A stretch of DNA of 5,814 nt from Gammaproteobacteria bacterium UBA6724. GTDB lineage: Bacteria; Pseudomonadota; Gammaproteobacteria; Pseudomonadales; Azotimanducaceae. The position numbers and the translations under genes were made by a program. The stretch covers positions 88,630 through 94,443 of the forward strand of contig DKIG01000040.1 in NCBI GenBank assembly GCA_002454165.1, given 5' to 3'. The notes under the pieces were generated by a model, which saw nothing but the letters and a program-made list of their open reading frames with translations, made no database searches and was not told the DNA's origin. The number at the start of each line of letters is the position of its first letter. Position 1 is the first letter of the stretch. Shown here one piece after another: positions 1 through 5,729 of the stretch.

Positions 1-33
1 AAAGTTCCGATATGGCGGTAGCAGTCTGGGCAT
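1..33 (-). CDS. Probable start of a downstream gene, truncated by the window edge
   Basis: An ATG at 33 on the minus strand opens a frame that stays open for all 11 visible codons (MPRLLPPYRNF). It begins 4 nt after the stop of the solute-binding protein gene. A GGTGA Shine-Dalgarno-like element overlaps that stop codon, about 5 nt before the ATG. This spacing suggests a fourth, translationally coupled gene in the minus-strand operon. The visible residues are too few to name a family. A membrane sensor that reads the binding protein would fit the context, but that is inference only. Eleven open codons could also arise by chance. Confidence 0.4.
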   Translation of the reverse strand, partial: MPRLLPPYRNF

Positions 34-37
34 TGGT

Positions 38-1285
38 TCACCGACGGCTCAACTTCCTGATTGGATGATAATGCCCCTGCTGGTCAATCACGGTGAAAAA
101 GACCGCGTCTGAGCCCTGATTGTCATGTCTATCAAATTGCAGATTGAAATCGTCAATATAGATGGGCTCTGGCCGATGTAGCCATTGGAGAAATTTCTCC
201 CGGCTCAGGTCTGGACCTACAGCATCAAGCGCCTGTATGGCGAGACGCCCGGCGAGATATCCCTCAAAGGAGACGAAGCCAAGACTTGCCTCAGGCGCTA
301 TGACTTTTAGCGCACGGGCATAGGCGGTGGAAATGGCAGAGGTACCGGAACCGGGGAAAGGTACTACCTGGGTAACGAACACCCCGGTACCCGAAGTACC
401 AAGTTCCTTGACAAGTGCGTTACTACCAACAAAGGAGATGTTCACGAAGACTGGAGCAAAACCTATGTGCCGCGCCCATTTGATTAGAGTGGCGACCGGC
501 TCGTAGGCACCAATCAGGATCACGGCTTCCGGCTTGCCTCGGCGCAGGCTGAGCAGACCAGTTTTGATAGACGAAGTATTGCGCGGATAAACGCCTATGG
601 CAGAGAGTTCCATATTGCGTTTTTCCAGCGCCTTCACGACGCCGACATAGCCGGCGTGCCCAAAGGAATCGTCCTGGTGCATCACGGCGATGCGTTTGAT
701 GTCCAGGTCACTGATGAGTCGAGAGACCATTGCTTCTGTTTCCTGTTCGTAGGAAGCGCGCAGATTGATGACATTGCTCAGGCTGGCATCCCGTAAAAAT
801 TCCGCGCCGGTCATCGGAGCGATGTAGGGAACATTGGCGGCAAGAGTCAGGGGGACAGCGGCGCGGGAGGTGGGTGTACCGACTGCGCCGATTAGTGCGA
901 ATACCTCTTCCTCGTCAAGCAGTCGTCTGGTGTTGTCTATGGCTACCCTTGGTTCATAAACATCATCCAGAGAGAGAAGGACGAGTTGTCTACCGTGAAT
1001 ACCACCACTCTGGTTGATCTCCTCAAAGGCGGCGCTTATGCCGAGCCGCATGCCCTTGCCGAGTTCGGCGGCGGGACCACTGAGTGCCGCTGACTGACCA
1101 AACAAAATCCTGGTATCGGAAATACCCGGCTGGCTGTTGATAGCGGCGGGACGTTGTTCTAAAGAGTCTAAAGAATCAGAAGAGTCAGAAGAGTCAAAAG
1201 ACTCAGCAGGCATGTCAGTGGCAACCATACTACCCAGTAGCACCAGAATGCCCGGCAGTGCGCCCAGATGCGATAGTTGCTTCAT
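38..1285 (-). CDS. Periplasmic ABC-type solute-binding protein (Peripla_BP_6 / LivJK-like), probably sensory
   Basis: This 415-aa protein resembles periplasmic type-1 binding proteins of the branched-chain amino acid/amide family. A hydrophobic Sec signal covers about residues 7-23. No lipobox cysteine is visible, so it should be soluble in the periplasm. Residues 28-43 are a low-complexity Asp/Ser/Leu linker encoded by a 9-bp tandem repeat. The binding fold starts near 59 with the family pattern FGQSAALSGPAAELGKGMR, then AFEEINQSGGIHGR (87-99). GAVGTPTS (133-140) and PMTGAEFLR (157-165) are typical ligand-cleft segments, and HQDDSFGHAGY (203-213) belongs to the second lobe. The length is normal for the family. 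The ATG at 1285 directly follows the TAA of the preceding kinase-like gene, which implies translational coupling. No permease or transporter ATPase lies in this operon, so a role in signal input is inferred. The ligand is unknown, though a small amino acid or amide is plausible from the family. Confidence 0.88.
   Translation of the reverse strand: MKQLSHLGALPGILVLLGSMVATDMPAESFDSSDSSDSLDSLEQRPAAINSQPGISDTRILFGQSAALSGPAAELGKGMRLGISAAFEEINQSGGIHGRQLVLLSLDDVYEPRVAIDNTRRLLDEEEVFALIGAVGTPTSRAAVPLTLAANVPYIAPMTGAEFLRDASLSNVINLRASYEQETEAMVSRLISDLDIKRIAVMHQDDSFGHAGYVGVVKALEKRNMELSAIGVYPRNTSSIKTGLLSLRRGKPEAVILIGAYEPVATLIKWARHIGFAPVFVNISFVGSNALVKELGTSGTGVFVTQVVPFPGSGTSAISTAYARALKVIAPEASLGFVSFEGYLAGRLAIQALDAVGPDLSREKFLQWLHRPEPIYIDDFNLQFDRHDNQGSDAVFFTVIDQQGHYHPIRKLSRR
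1158..1202. repeat. 9-bp in-frame tandem repeat coding for an Asp-Ser linker
   Basis: Five consecutive 9-bp units begin at 1158, 1167, 1176, 1185 and 1194 on the plus strand. Their form is TCWRAAGAR; units 3 and 4 are identical (TCAGAAGAG). Read on the minus strand they encode Asp-Ser-(Ser/Leu/Phe) triplets just after the signal peptide of the solute-binding protein. The unit is three codons long, so changes in copy number would lengthen or shorten the linker without breaking the frame. Confidence 0.85.
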
Positions 1286-1720
1286 TTATTTCTCTGTTGC
1301 TTTACCATTTCTCTGCTTTACCAGGGTCAGGAAATTTTTGCCGTCTTCCCGCCGGTAATGCACCTCGTCCATCACGGTGCGTACTATGTGGACGCCTAGT
1401 CCCCCTATAGCCCGGGTTGCTACAGGGGCATCCAGGTCAGGTATCGGTGCGTCCTTCAAGGGATTGAAGGCAACACCATTGTCTGAGATTTCTATCCTGA
1501 CGGAATCTGGCGCGGAGGTAATCAATATATCAATATGGTCAACCTGCCCCCCTGTCTGCCCATAACTCAGGATATTGGTGGCGAGTTCATCAAGACTGAG
1601 ATCAATCTGATAGAGGACGCCAGCTGACCAGCCTTCCGTCTCCGCGAACCGATTTATTTCTTTCTGCATAGGGAGAATTTCTGATATGTCAGGTTTGATG
1701 CGAAGTGATAACTTGTTCAT
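1286..1720 (-). CDS. RsbW-like HATPase protein (anti-sigma-type serine/threonine kinase or ATP-binding switch protein)
   Basis: This 144-aa protein is a single GHKL/HATPase_c_2 domain with no membrane segment or extra domain, the usual size for RsbW/SpoIIAB-type proteins. The N box is LSLDELATNILSYG (41-54), with E45 and N49 placed for catalysis and Mg2+ binding. The G1 box is SDNGVAFNP (79-87), and the glycine-rich G2 box is GGLGVHIVR (106-114). In characterised families such proteins bind ATP and a STAS antagonist, phosphorylate the antagonist, and hold a sigma factor or another target. The gene starts 61 nt after the phosphatase gene and ends flush against the next gene's ATG. The neighbouring phosphatase is the expected opposing activity. 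The start has only a weak purine-rich ribosome site. A purely regulatory ATPase without kinase activity cannot be excluded. Confidence 0.85.
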   Translation of the reverse strand: MNKLSLRIKPDISEILPMQKEINRFAETEGWSAGVLYQIDLSLDELATNILSYGQTGGQVDHIDILITSAPDSVRIEISDNGVAFNPLKDAPIPDLDAPVATRAIGGLGVHIVRTVMDEVHYRREDGKNFLTLVKQRNGKATEK

Positions 1721-1781
1721 TCGTCGCTCTGCTTCTTTGTCGTTACATTGAATTACGGGCTCTTCGTGCTAGTTTTCATAC

Positions 1782-2966
1782 CTACCGGCGTACCAGATTG
1801 ATGCAAGTAATGTCATCAAATTGTGGCGCGTCGCCCGCATAGTCCTTGACCGCCTTAAAAATGATTTCGGTGATCTCCTCTGCACTGCGTTCTTGAATGT
1901 CAGCACAGGCTTCACGAAGGCCCTCTATACAGAATAGTTCATCCTTGTCGTTAATCGCCTCGCTCACGCCATCTGTGTACATGATCAAGGTGTCGCCCGG
2001 CTGGAGGGTGATGGAAAGTTGCTCAAACTCAAGCTCTGGCATGATGCCAAGCGCCCCTCCTTTGCTCAGGGCAAGCTCTTCCTGCTTACCGTCGGCGTGC
2101 ACCAGCAGGGGTGGACAATGGCCAGCGTTGGCATAAGTTAGGGTACCAGTATCAGGCTCATAGACAGCGTAAAATACCGTCACAAACATTAGAGCATCGT
2201 TGTTTTCCAGCAACAGCTGGTTCACTTCCCTGAGTATTTCAGCCGGTTCCGAAAAGCCGATGGCGGCACCCTTCAAGGAGGTACGGCTGGACATCATAAA
2301 CAGGGCGGCGGGAATACCCTTGCCAGAGACATCGGCGATGGCAAGACCCACCTTCCCGGCATTCAGACGGATAATGTCGTAGAAGTCGCCACCTACATCC
2401 TGAGCGGGTTCCATGTGCGCAAAGATGTGGTAGTCCTCACCCCGGGGAAATTCTGTCGGCAAGATGGACTGCTGCATTTTGCTGGCAGTATTGAGATCGT
2501 TTTGCAGCACCACCAGTCGGTCACGAGACGACAGGGCTTCGCGCCACAGCACCAGGTGTTGCAGGGTCCTGTCAATAGTGATTCGCAGGTCTTCAAAGTC
2601 AATGGGTTTGGTGACAAAGTCAAAGGCGCCCCGGTTCATGGCGGTGCGAATGTTCTTCATGTCGCCGTATGCGGAAACTATGATGGCACGGATATTCGGG
2701 TTTACCTTGGGGATCTGCTCAAGCAGAGTGAGGCCGTCCATGCGCGGCATGTTGATGTCGGAGACCACCATGTCAATTTCCGGGTCCTCGTTCAACATTT
2801 CTAGCGCATCTACGCCGTCCGGGGCGAAGACGAACTCATACTCACCAGCCTTGATATGGCGCCGCATGCGTTGCTGCATCAGAATTTCAAGGTCAGATTC
2901 ATCGTCAACTACGAGGATTTTGTATTTTGCCGTCGGCTTTGTTTTGTTTTGATCGGCATCTGTCAT
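1782..2966 (-). CDS. Response regulator fused to a SpoIIE/RsbU-type PP2C serine phosphatase
   Basis: From the ATG at 2966 the product is 394 aa. Residues 14-125 form a receiver domain with acidic pair D21/D22, phosphoacceptor D70 (VVSDINMPRMDG), S98 and K120 (TKP). A helical, probably coiled-coil linker (about 130-170) leads into a PPM/PP2C SpoIIE domain. That domain has its metal ligands intact: VGGDFYD (191-197), IADVSGKG (210-217), MYTDGVSEA (329-337) and FDDIT (383-387). Such proteins dephosphorylate a phospho-serine on a STAS antagonist when the receiver is phosphorylated, which starts partner switching. An upstream in-frame GTG at 2984 would add six residues. The ATG is preferred because GGTGA sits 7 nt before it and the GTG lies inside a 7-bp repeat. 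This gene appears to lead the minus-strand operon. HsbR and CrsR proteins join receiver, phosphatase and HATPase in one chain; here the HATPase is a separate gene. Confidence 0.93.
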   Translation of the reverse strand: MTDADQNKTKPTAKYKILVVDDESDLEILMQQRMRRHIKAGEYEFVFAPDGVDALEMLNEDPEIDMVVSDINMPRMDGLTLLEQIPKVNPNIRAIIVSAYGDMKNIRTAMNRGAFDFVTKPIDFEDLRITIDRTLQHLVLWREALSSRDRLVVLQNDLNTASKMQQSILPTEFPRGEDYHIFAHMEPAQDVGGDFYDIIRLNAGKVGLAIADVSGKGIPAALFMMSSRTSLKGAAIGFSEPAEILREVNQLLLENNDALMFVTVFYAVYEPDTGTLTYANAGHCPPLLVHADGKQEELALSKGGALGIMPELEFEQLSITLQPGDTLIMYTDGVSEAINDKDELFCIEGLREACADIQERSAEEITEIIFKAVKDYAGDAPQFDDITCINLVRR

Positions 2967-2971
2967 CTTTA

Positions 2972-2999
2972 ATTCACCATTCACTATTCATCATTCATA
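2972..2999. repeat. 7-bp tandem repeat (ATTCAYN) x4 in the divergent promoter region
   Basis: Four head-to-tail heptamers start at 2972, 2979, 2986 and 2993, all of the form ATTCA(C/T)(C/T/A). On the minus strand each unit reads NRTGAAT and carries an ATG or GTG. The unit nearest the response-regulator gene supplies the GGTGA that probably acts as its ribosome binding site. The array fills almost half of the 64-bp spacer. It resembles in style the heptanucleotide short tandem repeats known from cyanobacteria and other genomes. Confidence 0.8.
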
Positions 3000-3001
3000 A
3001 T
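2973..3001 (+). promoter_or_regulatory. Candidate sigma70-type promoter for the MFS transporter gene
   Basis: TTCACC (2973-2978) and CATAAT (2996-3001) are separated by 17 bp and match the -35 and -10 consensus at 4 and 5 of 6 positions. Transcription would begin near 3008, some 23 nt before the MFS start codon. The -35 box lies within the heptamer array, which offers several equivalent TTCAY boxes. The prediction rests on consensus match alone. Confidence 0.3.
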
Positions 3002-3026
3002 AAAACCATAAAGACGCTGATAGCAA
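2997..3026 (-). promoter_or_regulatory. Candidate promoter for the signalling operon, overlapping the divergent one
   Basis: On the minus strand TTGCTA (3026-3021) and TATTAT (3002-2997) are 18 bp apart and match -35 and -10 consensus at 4 and 5 of 6 positions. The -10 box overlaps the candidate -10 of the MFS promoter on the opposite strand, so the two could compete for polymerase. The short leader would contain most of the heptamer repeat. Support is consensus only. Confidence 0.3.
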
Positions 3027-3030
3027 TGAG

Positions 3031-4257
3031 ATGAGAATAACGAAGAATTACAGAACCCTGGTGACCCTGGGGCTGGCGCAGTGCTTTGGGCAGACAGCAC
3101 CGCCCATTATGATTTTACTGGGAGGGATAGTCGGTGCAGAGATTGCGCCGTCTGATGCGCTCATCACTCTGCCTGTTGCCCTGATGGTGGTGGGCACCGC
3201 CTGCACCGCCATACCGGCATCCCTGCTGATGGCGCGTATTGGACGCAAGGCAGGATTCTTGGCGGCAACCGCCGGGGCGTCTCTGGCAGGCTTGATTGCA
3301 GCATGGGGAGTTAGTAACGAGGACTTTTGGCTATTTTGTCTAGCATCTTTTCTGGTGGGTGCCTATGTGGCTTTTATGCAACAGTTCCGGTTCGCGGTAG
3401 CTGAATCTGTGTCGGATACCGAAGTTGCCAAAGCTATTTCTATACTGATGCTGGCGGGTATAGTGGCTGCATTTCTTGGTCCCGAGGTCGCCACCCGTAT
3501 GTCGCATGTCAACCCGGGCCTGTTATTGGGGCATGCAGCAGAGGCAGTCCCTGTTTATACAGGCTCTTTCCTTGGCATGAGCGGGTTGCTGGCATGCTCC
3601 TTCTTCATCCTGCTGTTTTATCGCAATGCTGTCTGGCAAACTGGCGAGGATGATCGAGAGCCACGACCCCTGATGGTGATTCTCCAGCAACCAACACTCC
3701 TGCTGGCAATCGCGGCAGCGGTGGTCGGTTGGAGCGTGATGAGTTTGATTATGACGGCGACGCCAGTGAGTATGCACAGGCTGGATCAATTCAGTTTTGA
3801 CGACACAGCCTGGGTCATTCAGAGTCATATCCTTGCCATGTATATCCCGTCCCTGTTCAGTGGTTTCCTGATTGCACGTCTGGGTGTTGTGAATATCATC
3901 CTGGCTGGTCTTGTTTTGATGGCGGTCTGTCTCATCATTGGCTACGGCTCACCGGCACTGACGCATTACTGGACGTCCTTGGTACTCTTGGGAATAGGGT
4001 GGAATTTTCTGTTCCTCGGTGGCACCACTCTGCTCACCAGGACATACCGAAGCAGTGAAAGGTTCAAAGTCCAGGCGTTTAATGATTTCGTAATCTTTGC
4101 ATTCCAGGGGCTGGCATCCCTGGGCTCTGGCGTCTTGCTGCTGAGCCTGGGCTGGAATGGCGTTATGCTATTGAGTATCCCCGTGCTGCTGCCGTTGTTA
4201 CTGCTAATTGTCTATCTGGTTTACCGTCGTCCCGGGTCCTTGGACGCGGTTTCCTAG
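3031..4257 (+). CDS. Major facilitator superfamily (MFS) transporter, 12 predicted helices
   Basis: This 408-aa inner-membrane protein has about twelve hydrophobic segments, roughly at 8-35, 45-65, 75-92, 98-118, 135-152, 178-197, 221-243, 263-283, 287-305, 313-335, 349-372 and 376-398. MARIGRKAG (67-75), between helices 2 and 3, is a shortened MFS motif A. A second basic loop, IARLG (281-285), lies at the equivalent place in the C-terminal half. A polar central loop (about 200-218) joins the halves. Family members exchange or co-transport small solutes by proton or ion coupling; the substrate cannot be read from the sequence. The gene diverges from the signalling operon and is followed 17 nt later by a hydrolase gene, which suggests co-transcription. 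The chosen ATG has only a weak purine-rich stretch before it. An efflux role is an alternative to uptake. Confidence 0.88.
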   Translation: MRITKNYRTLVTLGLAQCFGQTAPPIMILLGGIVGAEIAPSDALITLPVALMVVGTACTAIPASLLMARIGRKAGFLAATAGASLAGLIAAWGVSNEDFWLFCLASFLVGAYVAFMQQFRFAVAESVSDTEVAKAISILMLAGIVAAFLGPEVATRMSHVNPGLLLGHAAEAVPVYTGSFLGMSGLLACSFFILLFYRNAVWQTGEDDREPRPLMVILQQPTLLLAIAAAVVGWSVMSLIMTATPVSMHRLDQFSFDDTAWVIQSHILAMYIPSLFSGFLIARLGVVNIILAGLVLMAVCLIIGYGSPALTHYWTSLVLLGIGWNFLFLGGTTLLTRTYRSSERFKVQAFNDFVIFAFQGLASLGSGVLLLSLGWNGVMLLSIPVLLPLLLLIVYLVYRRPGSLDAVS

Positions 4258-4274
4258 CGGTGAAGGTGGTGGCG

Positions 4275-4967
4275 ATGTCCTATGTGGTACCCCCTGCCGA
4301 GCCGCCGAGCCTGGCGGTTATCGGCACCTCAGACAGATTTCCAGTGAATGAAATTTACTGCGTAGGTCGCAACTATGCCGAGCACCTGATGGAAATGGGC
4401 GACGACCCGGACCGGGAAAAACCCTGCTTCTTTATGAAACCTGGATTCGCCCTGCTTGAGGATGGCGGGACAATGCACATGCCCTCCCTGTCAACGGATG
4501 TTCAGCATGAGGTGGAACTGGTGGTGGCAATCGGCAAGGGCGGATTGGATCTTAGGGTGGAAGATGCTCTGTCATGTGTCTATGGTTACGCAGTCGGTCT
4601 GGATATGACTCGGCGGGACCTCCAGGCGGAAGCCAAGGCAAGAGGCCAACCCTGGGAAGTGGGCAAGACCTTCCTGCATGCTGCACCCTGCTCGGCAATC
4701 CTGCCCGTAGCAGATGGCGGCACCAGAGACATAATGGCGGGCGAGATTTATCTGGATGTCAACGGCGAAAGACGGCAAACCGGCAATATCAATCAGATGC
4801 TCTGGAAGGTCCCGGAAGTGATCAGCCGATTATCGACATTGTTCATATTGGCACCCGGAGACTTGATTTATACCGGGACGCCCGCTGGGGTGGGAGGAGT
4901 CGCATCAGGCGACCGCATTGAGGCGGCAATTTCAGGAGTCGGGCATTTGTCAATTCTTGTTGAATGA
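4275..4967 (+). CDS. Fumarylacetoacetate hydrolase (FAH) family enzyme, fumarylpyruvate-hydrolase-like
   Basis: From the ATG at 4275 the product is 230 aa, the usual size for single-domain bacterial FAH-family enzymes. Family signatures are present in order: IYCVGRNYAEH (27-37), FFMKP (52-56), HEVELVVAIG (78-87) with acidic metal ligands E79 and E81, GLDMTRRD (108-115) with D110, K131 in EVGK, and TGTPAGVG (200-207). These enzymes use Mg2+ or Mn2+ to cleave or decarboxylate beta-diketo acids in aromatic and amino acid catabolism. Fumarylpyruvate hydrolase of gentisate degradation is the closest type I recognise, but the exact substrate is not determined. An in-frame GTG at 4260 would add MKVVA. 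The ATG is preferred because AAGG lies 8 nt before it and homologues typically begin near MSYV. No other aromatic-pathway gene is in view. The preceding transporter may import the substrate or a precursor. Confidence 0.9.
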   Translation: MSYVVPPAEPPSLAVIGTSDRFPVNEIYCVGRNYAEHLMEMGDDPDREKPCFFMKPGFALLEDGGTMHMPSLSTDVQHEVELVVAIGKGGLDLRVEDALSCVYGYAVGLDMTRRDLQAEAKARGQPWEVGKTFLHAAPCSAILPVADGGTRDIMAGEIYLDVNGERRQTGNINQMLWKVPEVISRLSTLFILAPGDLIYTGTPAGVGGVASGDRIEAAISGVGHLSILVE

Positions 4968-4992
4968 ATCTTCTGGTATCGTCATTGTCGTA

Positions 4993-5052
4993 ATTAACCG
5001 TCTTATTAACTGTTTTATTAACTGTTTTATTAACTGTTTTATTGACCATGTG
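4993..5052. repeat. 12-bp AT-rich tandem repeat (ATTAACTGTTTT) upstream of the SYLF gene
   Basis: Three perfect copies of ATTAACTGTTTT occupy 5005-5016, 5017-5028 and 5029-5040. A diverged copy precedes them (4993-5004, 10 of 12 matching) and a strongly decayed one follows (5041-5052). The array sits in the 128-bp spacer between the hydrolase stop and the SYLF start. No GC-rich terminator hairpin is visible in that spacer. The array could hold repeated protein-binding sites or simply be a slippage-prone microsatellite. The minus-strand frame through it encodes a VNKT periodicity that is not a believable gene. Confidence 0.85.
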
Positions 5053-5095
5053 CTGGGCTCATGGAGGGGTACTGAATAGTGAAGAGAAACAAGCC

Positions 5096-5671
5096 ATGTT
5101 AAGAACTCTGATGTGTCTCCTGTTCGGGAGCCTGCTCCTGACAAATACTTCTGCCGCACTAGCGGATGAATACGATGGTACGCTTGACCTGTTTGAGTCT
5201 TCGCCCACTTTGAAACCTTTTTTTGATTCCGCATACGGCTATGTTGTATTCCCCCTGGTTGGGAAGGGTGGGTTTATTCTCGGCGGTACCTACGGCAATG
5301 GACGCGTCTATCGGAACCAGGTCTATGTCGGGGATGCCAGGCTACGGGGACTGAACCTTGGGTTTCAACTTGGCGGTCAGACGCTCAGCAAGATTATCTT
5401 TCTGCAAGATCAGCGCGCCTTTGAAGAATTTACCCAGAGTGGGGTTGAGTTTGACGCCTCAACTTCCGTGGTTTTCATCGCCGTCGGTGCCCAGGCACAG
5501 ACCGGAACCGGCGGGTCTTCCCTAAGCGGGAGCGCCGGGTTTTCAAGAACCGCCCAGGCTGAATATGGCTACACCAAGGGCATGGCTATCTTCGTGCACT
5601 CCCTGGGAGGCTTGATGTACGAAGCCTCAGTCGGCGGTCAGAAAATCACTTACGAGGCAGCGGAAGAGTGA
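5096..5671 (+). CDS. Exported SYLF (YSC84/DUF500-type) domain protein, putative lipid-binding
   Basis: From the ATG at 5096 the product is 191 aa with a clear Sec signal peptide: hydrophobic core about residues 5-17 and probable cleavage after ALA at 23, giving a mature start DEYDG. The rest matches the SYLF/YSC84 domain: PFFDSAYGYVVFPLVGKGGF (41-60), GGTYGNGRVYR (63-73), LGFQLGGQ (88-95), IIFLQDQRAFEEF (100-112) and GLMYEASVGGQ (172-182). Eukaryotic SYLF domains bind phosphoinositides; bacterial members are poorly characterised periplasmic proteins of uncertain function. The frame is open upstream to a TTG at 5042 and an ATG at 5048. Those starts would place 16-18 polar residues before the signal peptide and run into the decayed 12-bp repeat, so 5096 is preferred. 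A GAAGAG element about 9 nt upstream is a modest ribosome site. The gene appears to stand alone rather than belong to the preceding pair. Confidence 0.88.
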   Translation: MLRTLMCLLFGSLLLTNTSAALADEYDGTLDLFESSPTLKPFFDSAYGYVVFPLVGKGGFILGGTYGNGRVYRNQVYVGDARLRGLNLGFQLGGQTLSKIIFLQDQRAFEEFTQSGVEFDASTSVVFIAVGAQAQTGTGGSSLSGSAGFSRTAQAEYGYTKGMAIFVHSLGGLMYEASVGGQKITYEAAEE

Positions 5672-5714
5672 TTCAGCGCCTGGGGCTGATTAAGCGCCTG
5701 GGGCTAATTAAGCG
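5672..5714. repeat. 18-bp direct repeat with stop codons just after the SYLF gene
   Basis: Two 18-bp units (5672-5689 and 5690-5707) share the core AGCGCCTGGGGCT and differ at only two positions. A third partial copy, TTAAGCG, follows at 5708-5714. The array begins at the base after the SYLF stop. Because 18 bp is six codons, each unit ends with an in-frame stop in the SYLF frame (TGA, then TAA), so any readthrough meets stops in series. The units can form only weak hairpins with a mismatch, so a terminator role is not convincing. Confidence 0.8.
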
Positions 5715-5729
5715 GCGTTATCTCCCGTC

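Noticed and set aside
1137..1358. Plus-strand open frame with KESKESEESEESKDS
   Set aside because: It is the antisense image of the 9-bp repeat and runs across the junction of two well-supported minus-strand genes.
2393..2952. Open frames opposite or out of frame with the receiver-phosphatase gene
   Set aside because: The overlapping minus-strand frame carries complete receiver and PP2C motifs. The alternatives have no domain features.
2967..2984. GTG at 2984 as start of the response-regulator phosphatase
   Set aside because: It lies within the 7-bp repeat, adds only a six-residue NGELK-type extension and lacks a good ribosome site. The ATG at 2966 has GGTGA at suitable spacing.
4260..4274. 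GTG at 4260 as start of the FAH-family enzyme
   Set aside because: The added residues MKVVA have no family counterpart, and the AAGG before the ATG at 4275 is better placed.
4968..5041. Intrinsic terminator after the hydrolase gene
   Set aside because: T-runs exist within the 12-bp repeat, but no GC-rich stem precedes them on the plus strand.
5042..5095. TTG at 5042 or ATG at 5048 as start of the SYLF protein
   Set aside because: Both would put a polar extension before a good signal peptide and would start inside a decayed tandem repeat unit.
4843..5234. Minus-strand frames with VNKT or IKQL periodicity
   Set aside because: Their regularity comes from the 12-bp repeat. They overlap the FAH and SYLF genes and show no recognisable domain.
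4993..5714. CRISPR array
   Set aside because: The repeats are directly adjacent with no unique spacers, and the units are too short.
5672..5720. Minus-strand repeat peptide RLISPRRLISPRR as the end of a convergent gene
   Set aside because: An in-frame TAA at 5720-5718 lies immediately before it, leaving only about 15 codons with no start.
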